The notes under the pieces are model-generated. The model made no database searches and was not told the DNA's origin. It saw only the letters and a list, made by a program, of their open reading frames with translations. A program made the position numbers and the translations under genes. A DNA stretch of 17,511 bases from an uncultured Eggerthellaceae bacterium (GTDB lineage Bacteria > Actinomycetota > Coriobacteriia > Coriobacteriales > Eggerthellaceae), in assembly GCA_910588985.1 (NCBI GenBank), contig CAJURO010000027.1, positions 1 through 17,511 of the forward strand. The letters run 5' to 3'. This document shows, piece by piece, positions 7,071 through 15,321 of the stretch (position 1 is its first letter; each line of letters opens with the position of its first letter).

Positions 7071-8147
7071 ATGGATGAGATCAAGACGCTGCTCAAAGAG
7101 ATGGTGAACAAGAACGCCTCCGACATCTTCATCGTTGCTGGCTTACCGTTCACCTATGAGACCGAAGGCAGACAAGTACGTGATAACTCCAAGCCTCTTA
7201 TGCCTCAGGATACCGAGGGCCTCATTCGCATGATCTATGCTCTTGCGAATCGCTCCATGACGCATTTCGAGGAATCGAAGAATCAAGATGATGACTTCTC
7301 CTTCGCTATTGCAGGCATTGGGCGTTTTCGTGTGAACGTATTCCGTCAGCGTGGATCCCTTGGTGCGGTCATCCGTGTCATCCCCTTCTCGCTTCCGCGT
7401 CCAGAGCTCTTGGGCATTCCAGATGAGGTCATGGCTTGCGCGGATTTCAAGAAGGGCCTTGTTTTGGTCACCGGACCTGCTGGAGCAGGCAAGAGCTCGA
7501 CGCTCGCCTGCATGATAGACAAGCTCAACAACACCACTCAAGGTCACATCATCGCGCTTGAGGACCCGATCGAGTACGTTCATCGCCATGCCAAGAGCAT
7601 CGTCACGCAACGCGAGGTGCCAACTGACATCGCCACCTATGCGCAAGCTCTTCGCTCTGCCATGCGCGAGGCACCAGATGTCATCCTTCTTGGCGAGATG
7701 CGCGACCAAGAGACCATCTCCACAGCGGTCACCGCAGCTGAGATGGCACAGCTCATCTTCTCGACATTGCATACCACGGGTGGCGCGAACACGATCGACC
7801 GTATCATCGACGCATTCCCGGCCAATCAGCAACGTCAGATCCGCATGCAGCTCTCGATGGTCCTCCAGGCTGTCATCTCTCAGCAATTGGTGCCAACGGT
7901 TGATGGGAAGATCACCCCTGCCTTCGAGATCATGCTCGTGAATCCTGCTATCAGGAACCTCATCCGTGAGGAGAAGACGCATCAGATCGATAGCGTCATC
8001 GCAGCGGGAAGCGCGATGGGAATGCGCACGATGGATCAGAGCCTCTATGAGCTTGTCCGTTCAGGTCGTGTGGCGAAGGAAGTCGCTCTCCAGTACAGCA
8101 TCCATCACGATGCTCTTTTGAAGCGCTTCCAGACCGAAGGACTCTAA
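7071..8147 (+). CDS. pilT: PilT-type twitching/retraction ATPase
   Basis: This 358-residue hexameric secretion ATPase is of the PilT class, which powers filament disassembly or movement at the inner face of the membrane. The N-terminal PAS-like domain starts with the family's ASDIF-type motif (16-20). Walker A GPAGAGKS is at 135-142, the Asp box EDPIEY at 164-169, and Walker B VILLGEMRD at 204-212 with Glu209. The His box LHTTGGANTIDRIID is at 233-247, and the PilT-specific AIRNLIRE-x-KTHQI lies at about 293-306. Length and all catalytic motifs are as expected, so it should be active. No tetracysteine zinc motif of PilB/GspE type was seen. It ends the locus that starts with the GspF-like protein and is the only motor ATPase in the window. 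Confidence 0.95.
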   Translation: MDEIKTLLKEMVNKNASDIFIVAGLPFTYETEGRQVRDNSKPLMPQDTEGLIRMIYALANRSMTHFEESKNQDDDFSFAIAGIGRFRVNVFRQRGSLGAVIRVIPFSLPRPELLGIPDEVMACADFKKGLVLVTGPAGAGKSSTLACMIDKLNNTTQGHIIALEDPIEYVHRHAKSIVTQREVPTDIATYAQALRSAMREAPDVILLGEMRDQETISTAVTAAEMAQLIFSTLHTTGGANTIDRIIDAFPANQQRQIRMQLSMVLQAVISQQLVPTVDGKITPAFEIMLVNPAIRNLIREEKTHQIDSVIAAGSAMGMRTMDQSLYELVRSGRVAKEVALQYSIHHDALLKRFQTEGL

Positions 8148-8220
8148 AGCTTGTTGGATTCGAAAAGGGTTGGATCGGTCCGCTTGCACAGCAGGACACA
8201 TATTTAGAAAAGGTGAATGC
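8148..8220 (+). promoter_or_regulatory. Leader of the dTDP-rhamnose operon
   Basis: These 73 bp sit between pilT and rfbA. A GTTGGAT is repeated at 8153-8159 and 8169-8175, and an imperfect palindrome GGATCGGTCC follows at 8172-8181. AAAAGG just before the ATG is the ribosome site. TTGCAC (8184-8189) is a weak -35 candidate, but there is no well-spaced -10. A promoter for the polysaccharide operon is expected here but not resolved, and no terminator hairpin for pilT was recognised. Confidence 0.3.
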
Positions 8221-9123
8221 ATGAAGGGGATCATTCTTGCAGGAGGGAGCGGAACGCGCCTGTATCCGTTGACGACGGTGACTTCGAAGCAATTGCTTCC
8301 TGTTTACGATAAGCCCATGATCTACTACCCGCTCTCTGTGCTCATGATGGCGGGGATCAAGGACATCCTCATCATCTCGACGCCTACCGACCTGCCGAAT
8401 TTCGAGCGCCTTCTTGGAGATGGGTCTCGATTCGGGATCAGTCTTTCATATGCTGAGCAGCCTTCTCCCGACGGTCTTGCGCAAGCGTTCATCATTGGAG
8501 AGGAGTTCATCGCTGGGGAGCCTTGTGCGCTCGTGCTTGGCGACAACATCTTCTATGGCAACGGTTTGGGACGTCATTTGAAGAGCGCGGTCGCCCGTGC
8601 CGAGGAAGAGGGCGGAGCCACCGTATTCGGCTATTACGTTGATGATCCTGAGCGTTTTGGCGTTGTGGAGTTCGACGATGAGCTCAATGCGGTCTCCATC
8701 GAAGAGAAGCCAGAGCATCCCAAGAGCAACTATGCGGTCACCGGGCTGTATTTCTATGATGCGCGCGTGTGCGAGCTTGCCAAGCAGGTGAGGCCCTCTG
8801 ATCGCGGAGAGCTCGAGATCACCACGCTCAATCAAATGTATCTAGCGGATGGTACGCTCTCAGTGGTCACGCTCGGGCGTGGGTATGCATGGCTTGACAC
8901 GGGCACGATGGAGTCTCTCTTCGAGGCGTCTGAGTTCGTACGTGCAGTCGAGCGTTCGCAGGGCATGAACGTCTCGGTGCTCGAGGAGATCGCCTTCGAG
9001 AATGGCTGGATCGATCGCGACGCGTTGATCGAGGCAGCTGAGAAATATGGGAAGAGTGAATACGGCAAGCATCTTGCTAAGGTGGTCGAAGGCAAGATAC
9101 TGCCGCACAAGAGCGCTTTTTAA
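8221..9123 (+). CDS. rfbA: Glucose-1-phosphate thymidylyltransferase (RmlA)
   Basis: This 300-residue enzyme carries out the first step of dTDP-L-rhamnose synthesis: glucose-1-phosphate plus dTTP gives dTDP-glucose and pyrophosphate, in the cytoplasm. The nucleotidyltransferase signature GGSGTRLYPLT is at 8-18 and KQLLPVYDKPMIYYP at 23-37. The metal-binding LGDNIFYG is at 106-113, with EEKPEHPKSNYAVTGLYFYD and RGYAWLDTGT further on. Length is typical of the short RmlA class. An in-frame ATG 17 codons upstream was rejected because the family begins at MKGIILAGG and AAAAGGTGA lies immediately before 8221. It is the first gene of the polysaccharide operon, 9 bp before rfbD. Confidence 0.96.
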   Translation: MKGIILAGGSGTRLYPLTTVTSKQLLPVYDKPMIYYPLSVLMMAGIKDILIISTPTDLPNFERLLGDGSRFGISLSYAEQPSPDGLAQAFIIGEEFIAGEPCALVLGDNIFYGNGLGRHLKSAVARAEEEGGATVFGYYVDDPERFGVVEFDDELNAVSIEEKPEHPKSNYAVTGLYFYDARVCELAKQVRPSDRGELEITTLNQMYLADGTLSVVTLGRGYAWLDTGTMESLFEASEFVRAVERSQGMNVSVLEEIAFENGWIDRDALIEAAEKYGKSEYGKHLAKVVEGKILPHKSAF

Positions 9124-9132
9124 GGAAGCTAC

Positions 9133-10047
9133 ATGGCATATACGATCCTCATAACGGGAGCAAATGGTCAGCTCGGGCATGAGCTTGTCCGCATCCTTAC
9201 TGATGGCAAGGCCGAGATAGGCCTCATTCCTGCAGATTATGAAGGTGCAGAGGTTATTGCGGTTGATGCCGATATGCTCGACATCACCGACGCTGATGCG
9301 GTCGCTTCGTTCGTTGCTCGTACGCACCCTGACATCGTGATCAACTGTGCTGCAATGACCAATGTGGATGGTTGCGAGCAGTATGAAGATGCTGCTTTCG
9401 CAGTCAATGCGCGCGGTGCTGAATACCTTGCTCGTGCAGCGAAGGAGGCAGGCGCCAAGCTCGTGCATGTTTCAACCGACTATGTCTTTCCCGGTGATGT
9501 GCCAGGTGAGCGAGTTGAGACAGATGCTGTTGCGCCGAAGAGCGCATATGGCAGGACCAAGCTTGCTGGCGAAGAAAGCGTGTTGCGCGCGCATGATAAG
9601 GTGTTCATCGTGCGCACTGCATGGCTCTATGGCTATATCGGGAAGAACTTCGTGAAGACCATGCGCAAGCTCGGCCGTGCTCATGAACAGGTGAACGTTG
9701 TGGATGACCAGATCGGCAACCCCACGAGCGCCAATGACCTTGCCTATGAGATCCTTAAGCTTGCGCTGACGGATGATTTCGGCATCTATCATGTTACCAA
9801 CAACGGGGTGTGCTCATGGGCTGATTTCGCTCGAGCCATCATGGAAGGCTCAGGGCTTGCATGCGAGGTCATCCCCGTTACTTCTGAGCAATATAAAGCG
9901 ATGAACCCCGCAAGTGCGGACCGTCCGCATTTCTCCGCTCTTCGCAATGCACACCTTGAAGATGTTTTGGGGGACGAGATGCGCACCTGGGAGACCGCGC
10001 TTGCAACGTATCTGGCCAATATCGACGAACTGGGAGATGAAGAGTGA
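9133..10047 (+). CDS. rfbD: dTDP-4-dehydrorhamnose reductase (RmlD)
   Basis: This 304-residue SDR-superfamily enzyme reduces dTDP-4-keto-L-rhamnose to dTDP-L-rhamnose with NAD(P)H. The Rossmann motif GANGQLG is at 9-15 and NCAAMTNVDGCE at 71-82. The catalytic residues are in STDYVFPG (114-121) and YGRTK (Tyr139, Lys143), and the segment VDDQIGNPTSANDLA is typical of RmlD. The AAGGAAG ribosome site is directly before the ATG and begins in the stop codon of rfbA. Its own stop overlaps the GTG start of rfbB (GTGA). Operon order A-D-B, with C displaced downstream, is noteworthy. Confidence 0.95.
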   Translation: MAYTILITGANGQLGHELVRILTDGKAEIGLIPADYEGAEVIAVDADMLDITDADAVASFVARTHPDIVINCAAMTNVDGCEQYEDAAFAVNARGAEYLARAAKEAGAKLVHVSTDYVFPGDVPGERVETDAVAPKSAYGRTKLAGEESVLRAHDKVFIVRTAWLYGYIGKNFVKTMRKLGRAHEQVNVVDDQIGNPTSANDLAYEILKLALTDDFGIYHVTNNGVCSWADFARAIMEGSGLACEVIPVTSEQYKAMNPASADRPHFSALRNAHLEDVLGDEMRTWETALATYLANIDELGDEE

Positions 10048-11054
10048 GTACGTATAAGAACATCCTTGTTACTGGTGGAGCGGGCTTCATTGGCTCGAAC
10101 TTCGTGCACTGGGTGGTTGAGAACGAACCTGATGTGCATGTCGTTGTCCTTGATGCGCTTACCTATGCAGGCAACAAGGAGAATCTTGCTGGCATTCCCG
10201 AAGATCGCATGGAGTTCATCCATGGGGACATCTGCGATGCTGAGCTGCTTGCCGATATCGTACCCCGCGTGGATGCTATCGTGCACTTCGCTGCAGAGTC
10301 CCACAACGATAATTCCATCTCCGATCCAACGCCTTTCGTGCGCACCAATGTTGAGGGGACGTTCCAGTTGCTTGAGGCGGCACGTGCGAACAACACGCGC
10401 TTCCATCACATATCCACTGACGAGGTCTATGGAGATCTTGCCCTTGATGATCCGAATCGATTCACAGAGGAGACACCTTATAAGCCGTCGAGCCCTTATA
10501 GCTCGACCAAGGCATCATCTGACATGCTCGTGCGTGCATGGCACAGGACATATGGGCTCAACACCACGATCTCGAACTGCTCGAACAACTATGGACCGCG
10601 TCAACACATTGAGAAGTTCATCCCGCGTCAGATCACGAACATCATCTCAGGCATCAGCCCCAAGCTCTATGGTGATGGCAAGAACGTGCGAGATTGGATT
10701 CATACCGAAGATCATTCAAGTGCGGTCTGGGCTATTTTGGAAGGCGGTCGTTCGGGGGAGACGTATCTGATCGGTGCGGATGGCGAGAAGAACAACCTTG
10801 AGGTGCTCCGCGCGATCTTGAAGAACATGGGGCATGCTGAGGATGATTTCGAATGGGTGCGCGACCGCCCTGGGCACGATCGGCGCTATGCGATTGATTC
10901 TACAAAGCTGCGCCGCGAACTTGGGTGGACGCCTAAGCACACTTCTTTCGATGAAGGGCTCGCTGACACTATTGCGTGGTATGAAGCCAACGAGGATTGG
11001 TGGCGTAGCTCAAAGGATGCTGTCGAGCAGAAATATGCTCAAGCAGGCCAATAA
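10044..11054 (+). CDS. rfbB: dTDP-glucose 4,6-dehydratase (RmlB)
   Basis: This 336-residue extended SDR enzyme converts dTDP-glucose to dTDP-4-keto-6-deoxyglucose. The NAD-binding motif GGAGFIGS is at 11-18. The dehydratase signature STDEVYGD is at 124-131 (Asp126 and Glu127 catalytic), and YSSTK at 152-156 gives Tyr152 and Lys156. Downstream are NNYGPRQHIEKFIP and VRDWIHTEDH, both typical. The active-site loop reads ESHNDNS where the common proteobacterial form is ESHVDRS; I associate the former with Actinomycetota. The start is GTG, overlapping the rfbD stop by 4 bp with GGGAG upstream. It is 9 bp from the next gene. Confidence 0.96.
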   Translation: MSTYKNILVTGGAGFIGSNFVHWVVENEPDVHVVVLDALTYAGNKENLAGIPEDRMEFIHGDICDAELLADIVPRVDAIVHFAAESHNDNSISDPTPFVRTNVEGTFQLLEAARANNTRFHHISTDEVYGDLALDDPNRFTEETPYKPSSPYSSTKASSDMLVRAWHRTYGLNTTISNCSNNYGPRQHIEKFIPRQITNIISGISPKLYGDGKNVRDWIHTEDHSSAVWAILEGGRSGETYLIGADGEKNNLEVLRAILKNMGHAEDDFEWVRDRPGHDRRYAIDSTKLRRELGWTPKHTSFDEGLADTIAWYEANEDWWRSSKDAVEQKYAQAGQ

Positions 11055-11063
11055 GATCACACG

Positions 11064-12044
11064 ATGCCGCTTATCAGCCTAGTTGTCCCGTGTTACAACG
11101 AAGAGGAGAGCATTCCTCTCTTTCATGCTGCAGTAATATGCGCGCTGGAGCAGATGCAAGTTGAATACGGAAGCGATGATGATCCTGTTAGGTTCGAGGC
11201 AATATATATCGATGATGGCTCATCTGATAGGACTATTGAGGCGATCATCGAGCTGGCTCAAGCTGAATCGATAGCTGATCTACATGTTCGTTATATCTCC
11301 TTTTCGCGTAATTTTGGGAAGGAAGCTGCCTTGCTTGCTGGGTTGAAGGCATCAAAAGGTGAATATGTTGTCACCATGGATGCTGATATGCAGGATCCAC
11401 CAGCGCTCCTTCCGCAAATGTATGGTCTTTTGATCACCTCCAATGCAGACAATGTGGCCACGCGTCGTGTTACACGCAAAGGGGAACCGCATATCCGATC
11501 GTTCTTTGCGCGCATGTTCTATCGGATCATCAATCGACTTTCTGATACGGATATTGTCGACGGTGCACGGGACTATCGTTTGATGAAAAGGAATATGGTG
11601 GATGCGATCTGTTCTCTTCGTGAGGTCAATCGCTTTTCAAAGGGGATCTTTGGCTGGGTTGGTTTCAAGACAGAGTGGATTGAATACGAGAACGTCGAGA
11701 GAGCAGCGGGGGAGACCAAATGGAATTTCTTCTCATTATTTGCCTACTCCCTCGAAGGTATTATCGCTTTCTCAACGAAGCCACTGCATGTTGCGTCAAT
11801 CGGCGGCGTTCTTTCCTGCCTGCTTGCCCTTGCTCTTCTTATTTTCATCGTAATAAGGACGCTTGTTTTTGGTGATCCCGTGGCAGGATGGCCATCCCTC
11901 GCGTGCATCATCCTTTTCGTTGCCGGATTGCAGATGCTCTGTCTTGGTATCTTCGGACAATATCTTGCGAAGACCTATCTTGAGGTGAAGGACAGACCTC
12001 TCTATGTGATCCGATGTACGAACATTGGGGACCTTGATGATTGA
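11064..12044 (+). CDS. Polyprenyl-phosphate glycosyltransferase, GT2 (GtrB/CsbB-like)
   Basis: This 326-residue membrane-anchored GT2 is related to dolichol-phosphate mannose synthase, GtrB and CsbB. Such enzymes move a sugar from a nucleotide donor to undecaprenyl phosphate on the inner face of the membrane. The GT-A domain starts ISLVVPCYNEEES. It has IDDGSSD at 49-55, ISFSRNFGKEAAL at 78-90, the metal-binding DADMQDPP at 106-113, and RAAGETKW near 213-220. Two C-terminal TM helices (about 245-267 and 277-300) are typical. No clear ribosome site precedes the ATG, so it probably depends on rfbB translation. Sampled lines are about 42% GC, lower than the rfb genes. It overlaps the YfhO gene downstream. 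The sugar is unknown. Confidence 0.9.
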   Translation: MPLISLVVPCYNEEESIPLFHAAVICALEQMQVEYGSDDDPVRFEAIYIDDGSSDRTIEAIIELAQAESIADLHVRYISFSRNFGKEAALLAGLKASKGEYVVTMDADMQDPPALLPQMYGLLITSNADNVATRRVTRKGEPHIRSFFARMFYRIINRLSDTDIVDGARDYRLMKRNMVDAICSLREVNRFSKGIFGWVGFKTEWIEYENVERAAGETKWNFFSLFAYSLEGIIAFSTKPLHVASIGGVLSCLLALALLIFIVIRTLVFGDPVAGWPSLACIILFVAGLQMLCLGIFGQYLAKTYLEVKDRPLYVIRCTNIGDLDD

Positions 12045-14724
12045 TGGACGTATTCGCAGTGTTGCTGCGTATACGCTGAGCTTTCTTGTCGTTGTTGCGC
12101 TCTTCCTTATCTCTGTAATGTGGTCAGGAATCTATCCCTTTGGGGATCGATCTTTCCTTGCCGGGGATCTCATCTATCAATATGTGGATTTCTTTACGTG
12201 GTTCCAGGATGTCCTTATGGGGTCAGGATCCCTGTTCTATTCTCCGTCGCAAGAATTGGGAAGCAATGCATGGGGACTCTATAGCTACTATTTGGGATCT
12301 CCTCTCAACCTTTTGATCTTGTTCTTTCCAAAAGGCGCTATCACTGAGTTTGTTCTGTTCGTGACCGCGCTTAAGCTTGGTCTTATCCAGACGAGCGCTG
12401 TGTTCTTCCTGCGGAAGCGTTTTGATCTAAGCTTCGCATGGTGTTCTATGTTGGCTCTTGGCTTCACCTTTTCATCATGGACTATGACCCAGCTTTGCAA
12501 CCCCGAATGGCTCGATGTTCTTATCTTCCTTCCGCTTGCGGCATGGGGAACACATGAGTTGATCAGGAAGAAGAGAGAGACTTTGCTTATTGTTTCTGTA
12601 GCGGGAGCCATTGTGTGCTGCTGGTATACCGGCTATATGCTCATCGTATTCATGATCTTGTATTTCCTTTTCGAGCTCTGGGTTTCTCGCTCCGAAGTCC
12701 AGTATGATACAAGCAATGATGCGTGCGATAGGCTAGGCTCCATGGGGTCCTCGTCACGTGCAAGTGTTTTGCAATGCGTGTTTCGCTTCGCGTTTTCCCT
12801 CATAGGTGCCCTTATGCTTTCGGCATGGACCTTTATTCCAGCAGTGCTGGCAATGATGCAAGCACCATCTCCTGTTCTCGATATTGCTCCTGCCGAGCCT
12901 TCGTTGGTCGCTAGAGCGCTGGCTGGTCTTGAGTCGCACAGCGCACTCGTGGTGGCTTTCTGTGCAGGCGGGGCGCTTCTTATTGCGGCGCTTTTGTATA
13001 TTGCCCTGGCAAAGCGTTTTACCGCGAAGACAAAGTATGTGGTAGTGATCGGGGCTGCGTTACTGGTGTTCCTCATTGCATGTGCAGGAACTGTCGTGTT
13101 CCAATGGTCGATGTGCGAGCCAGTGGAGTTCATTGAAGGATTCCTTCCAGATACCTGGACGTTTAATCAAGTTCCTCAGTTGTATGCTGGTGCCTTGATC
13201 CTCCTTCTCTGCGTCGTGTTCTTCCTGAGTGCTTCTGTTCCCTTGAGACTGAAAGCAGGCGCAGCGCCTTTTCTCCTCTTCTTGCTTCTTAGCGTGTTTT
13301 GTGCTCCTCTTTATACAGCATGGTGCGGCTTCAAAATACCAAATGGTTTTTATTGCAGGATCTCTTTTGTTGCCCTGTTCTTTATGACGTGGCTTGCGGC
13401 TTATTGCGTCGCACGGGATGCTTTTTCCCTTGGGAAGCTCAGCATGCGCCTAAGGAAGGCTATTGCTGCTGTGCTGTTCATAGCGGTTGCCTGTGATCTG
13501 CTCTTCTCTGTTCATAGTGCATGGGATCGGCTCTATGTTGACTATTCCCAGGAGTATCACGAAGGTTATGTTGCCGAGGCAGAAGCAGAGCAGCATGAGT
13601 TGGAAGTGAGCGACTCGGGGATATATCGAGTTGCGAAGGACTACACGCGGGCAGGAGCGGCTGCGCTCAATGAGGGAATGGCGCGCGGTTACAAAGAGCT
13701 GTCTTCCTATAGCTCAGCTCATGACGAGAATGCTGTTGCCTTTCTGAATGGCCTTGGGTATAGCAAGGTCGGTGAATTCTCAACTCGCTATGCCTATCCG
13801 ATCCTCGCATCTGATTCGCTCCTTGGAGTCAAGTATGTCTACAGCATCAATGGCGCAGAAGGATTCGTATCCTTAGAGGAAGCTCAGAATTCTGCTGGCG
13901 CACGCTTATATGAGAATCCCTTCGCGCTCTCTTTAGGCTATGCAGTGTCAGACAATGCGACGGGCATCACATTCGAGGATACAGAAGATCCCTTCCAAAG
14001 GCAGAATCTCCTTATCAACGGGTTTACAGGAGAAGGTATCGATCCCTATGTGCCTTGCATGGCAACCGAGGTAGAAAGGACAGACGCATCGATCACCTAT
14101 GACGTCCGTGTCCCTGCAGGCTGTCTAGGCTATGCATTCGTTCTCGATGCGGGAGAGGGAGCGAGTTATCTTATTATGGATGGTCGAGAGCCCTTTGCTG
14201 CAAACACCAGATTCCAGGATTCTGTCTATGGCATTGCCGAGCAAGCAGCTTATGAGCAAATGGTGCAAGTCACGCTTGCGGCGCAAGCAAGCTATCCGAC
14301 CATTTCAGAAGGAGCCAAGCTGAACCCAAGTGCGCGTTGCGTGTTCGCCGCTCTTGATATGGCTCGATTCAATCAAGCGCAGAGCATGCTTTCCAAAGAT
14401 CAAATTGATTTCGAAGCATTTTCAGGAAACTGGATCAAAGGATCTGTGGAAATGGAAAGATCGGGCCTTGCAATGGTGAGCGTTCCTGCTTCAAGTGGCT
14501 GGACGGTTACTGTCAATGGTGAAGCTGTTGAAGTGGTCCCCCTCGCGGGTGGTGCGCTTACAGGAATTCCTGTTCAGCAAGGGGTGAACATGGTCACGAT
14601 GTCTTTCACCCCTCCAGGCCTCATCGTGGGTATCATAGTGTCGTGCGTTGCTCTTATGCTTTTGATGGTAGTATCTATTCGAGAACATAAGTTTTTAAGA
14701 CGCGGAGGCTTTCATGAGCAATGA
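12037..14724 (+). CDS. YfhO family membrane glycosyltransferase (GT-C type)
   Basis: This 895-residue large polytopic membrane protein belongs to the YfhO family. The N-terminal family block reads GDLIYQYVDFFTWF (43-56) and then ELGSNAWGLYSYYLGSPLNLL (about 73-93). About a dozen TM segments follow to residue 490. A large exported domain covers about 500-860, and the C-terminal block SSGWTVTVNGEAV plus a final TM helix is also family-typical. YfhO proteins are proposed to transfer a sugar from undecaprenyl phosphate to wall polymers outside the cell, as with CsbB/YfhO and lipoteichoic acid in Bacillus. The partner GT2 lies immediately upstream and overlaps by 8 bp. The ATG at 12037, with GGGG 6 nt before it, was preferred to the TTG at 12025. 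Sampled lines are 42-43% GC. The acceptor is unknown, perhaps a rhamnose-containing polymer. Confidence 0.9.
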   Translation: MIDGRIRSVAAYTLSFLVVVALFLISVMWSGIYPFGDRSFLAGDLIYQYVDFFTWFQDVLMGSGSLFYSPSQELGSNAWGLYSYYLGSPLNLLILFFPKGAITEFVLFVTALKLGLIQTSAVFFLRKRFDLSFAWCSMLALGFTFSSWTMTQLCNPEWLDVLIFLPLAAWGTHELIRKKRETLLIVSVAGAIVCCWYTGYMLIVFMILYFLFELWVSRSEVQYDTSNDACDRLGSMGSSSRASVLQCVFRFAFSLIGALMLSAWTFIPAVLAMMQAPSPVLDIAPAEPSLVARALAGLESHSALVVAFCAGGALLIAALLYIALAKRFTAKTKYVVVIGAALLVFLIACAGTVVFQWSMCEPVEFIEGFLPDTWTFNQVPQLYAGALILLLCVVFFLSASVPLRLKAGAAPFLLFLLLSVFCAPLYTAWCGFKIPNGFYCRISFVALFFMTWLAAYCVARDAFSLGKLSMRLRKAIAAVLFIAVACDLLFSVHSAWDRLYVDYSQEYHEGYVAEAEAEQHELEVSDSGIYRVAKDYTRAGAAALNEGMARGYKELSSYSSAHDENAVAFLNGLGYSKVGEFSTRYAYPILASDSLLGVKYVYSINGAEGFVSLEEAQNSAGARLYENPFALSLGYAVSDNATGITFEDTEDPFQRQNLLINGFTGEGIDPYVPCMATEVERTDASITYDVRVPAGCLGYAFVLDAGEGASYLIMDGREPFAANTRFQDSVYGIAEQAAYEQMVQVTLAAQASYPTISEGAKLNPSARCVFAALDMARFNQAQSMLSKDQIDFEAFSGNWIKGSVEMERSGLAMVSVPASSGWTVTVNGEAVEVVPLAGGALTGIPVQQGVNMVTMSFTPPGLIVGIIVSCVALMLLMVVSIREHKFLRRGGFHEQ

Positions 14725-15316
14725 CGATAAGGTCACCTCAGGCAATTTCACGTTCAATAAGACATCGATCGAAGGCGTCGTCATTGTCGACGTGAAGTCA
14801 TATCCTGACGAGCGGGGTTACTTCATGGAGACATACAAGGCCTCTGATTTCGCTCATGGCGGCATAACGACTGATTTCGTACAGGATAACCAATCTGCAA
14901 GCACGAAAGGCGTTCTTCGTGGCCTTCATTTTCAGATCAACCATCCCCAGGCGAAGCTCGTGCGCGTTACGCGTGGCTGTGTCTTTGATGTTGCGGTGGA
15001 CCTACGCAAAGGCTCTCCAACATTCGGGCAATGGGAAGGCGTTGTGCTCTCGGAGGAGAATAAGCGACAATTCTTCGTTCCGCGCGGGTTTGCGCATGGC
15101 TTCCTTGTCTTGAGCGACTATGCGGAGTTTTGCTACAAATGCGATGATGTCTATCATCCAGGAGATGAGGGTGGTCTCGCATTCGACGATCCCGAGATCG
15201 GGATCGAGTGGCCTCCTCTTGAGGGGCATGCGACTTTCGACCCCTCTCTTTTGGTGTTGAGCGAGAAGGACAAGCATCATCCTTGCCTTGCTGGCCTTCG
15301 CTCACAAAGCGAGTAA
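14714..15316 (+). CDS. rfbC: dTDP-4-dehydrorhamnose 3,5-epimerase (RmlC)
   Basis: This 200-residue cupin-fold enzyme epimerises dTDP-4-keto-6-deoxyglucose at C3 and C5. The family blocks are all present: DERGYFMETYK (32-42), FVQDNQSASTKGVLRGLHFQ (55-74, with the catalytic His72), and FDVAVDLRKGSPTFGQW (91-107). FVPRGFAHGFLVLSD (121-135) and CYKCDDVYHP with the likely catalytic Tyr141 follow. Length is standard. The GGAGG ribosome site at 14704-14708 lies inside the YfhO gene, whose end it overlaps by 11 bp. It completes the dTDP-rhamnose set but is separated from rfbADB by the GT2-YfhO pair. GC returns to about 53% in a sampled line. Confidence 0.96.
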   Translation: MSNDDKVTSGNFTFNKTSIEGVVIVDVKSYPDERGYFMETYKASDFAHGGITTDFVQDNQSASTKGVLRGLHFQINHPQAKLVRVTRGCVFDVAVDLRKGSPTFGQWEGVVLSEENKRQFFVPRGFAHGFLVLSDYAEFCYKCDDVYHPGDEGGLAFDDPEIGIEWPPLEGHATFDPSLLVLSEKDKHHPCLAGLRSQSE

Positions 15317-15321
15317 GCGCC

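Noticed and set aside
7143..7982. A 279-codon minus-strand frame opposite pilT
   Set aside because: The plus-strand PilT is complete with all motifs. The antisense product shows no domain and is compositionally odd.
8153..8181. GTTGGAT repeated 16 bp apart, next to the imperfect palindrome GGATCGGTCC, before rfbA
   Set aside because: Short repeats like this occur by chance. There is no well-placed promoter to make it a convincing operator.
8170..8220. N-terminal extension of rfbA from an upstream ATG
   Set aside because: RmlA proteins begin at MKGIILAGG, and the ribosome site sits just before 8221. The 17 extra residues look like untranslated leader.
9789..10409. A 206-codon minus-strand frame spanning the rfbD-rfbB junction
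   Set aside because: It lies opposite two complete enzymes and has no recognisable motif. Similar antisense frames occur all along the rfb genes.
15283..15321. Upstream TTG start for the last GT2, inside rfbC
   Set aside because: There is no ribosome site. The extra residues are the shifted frame of the conserved rfbC end.
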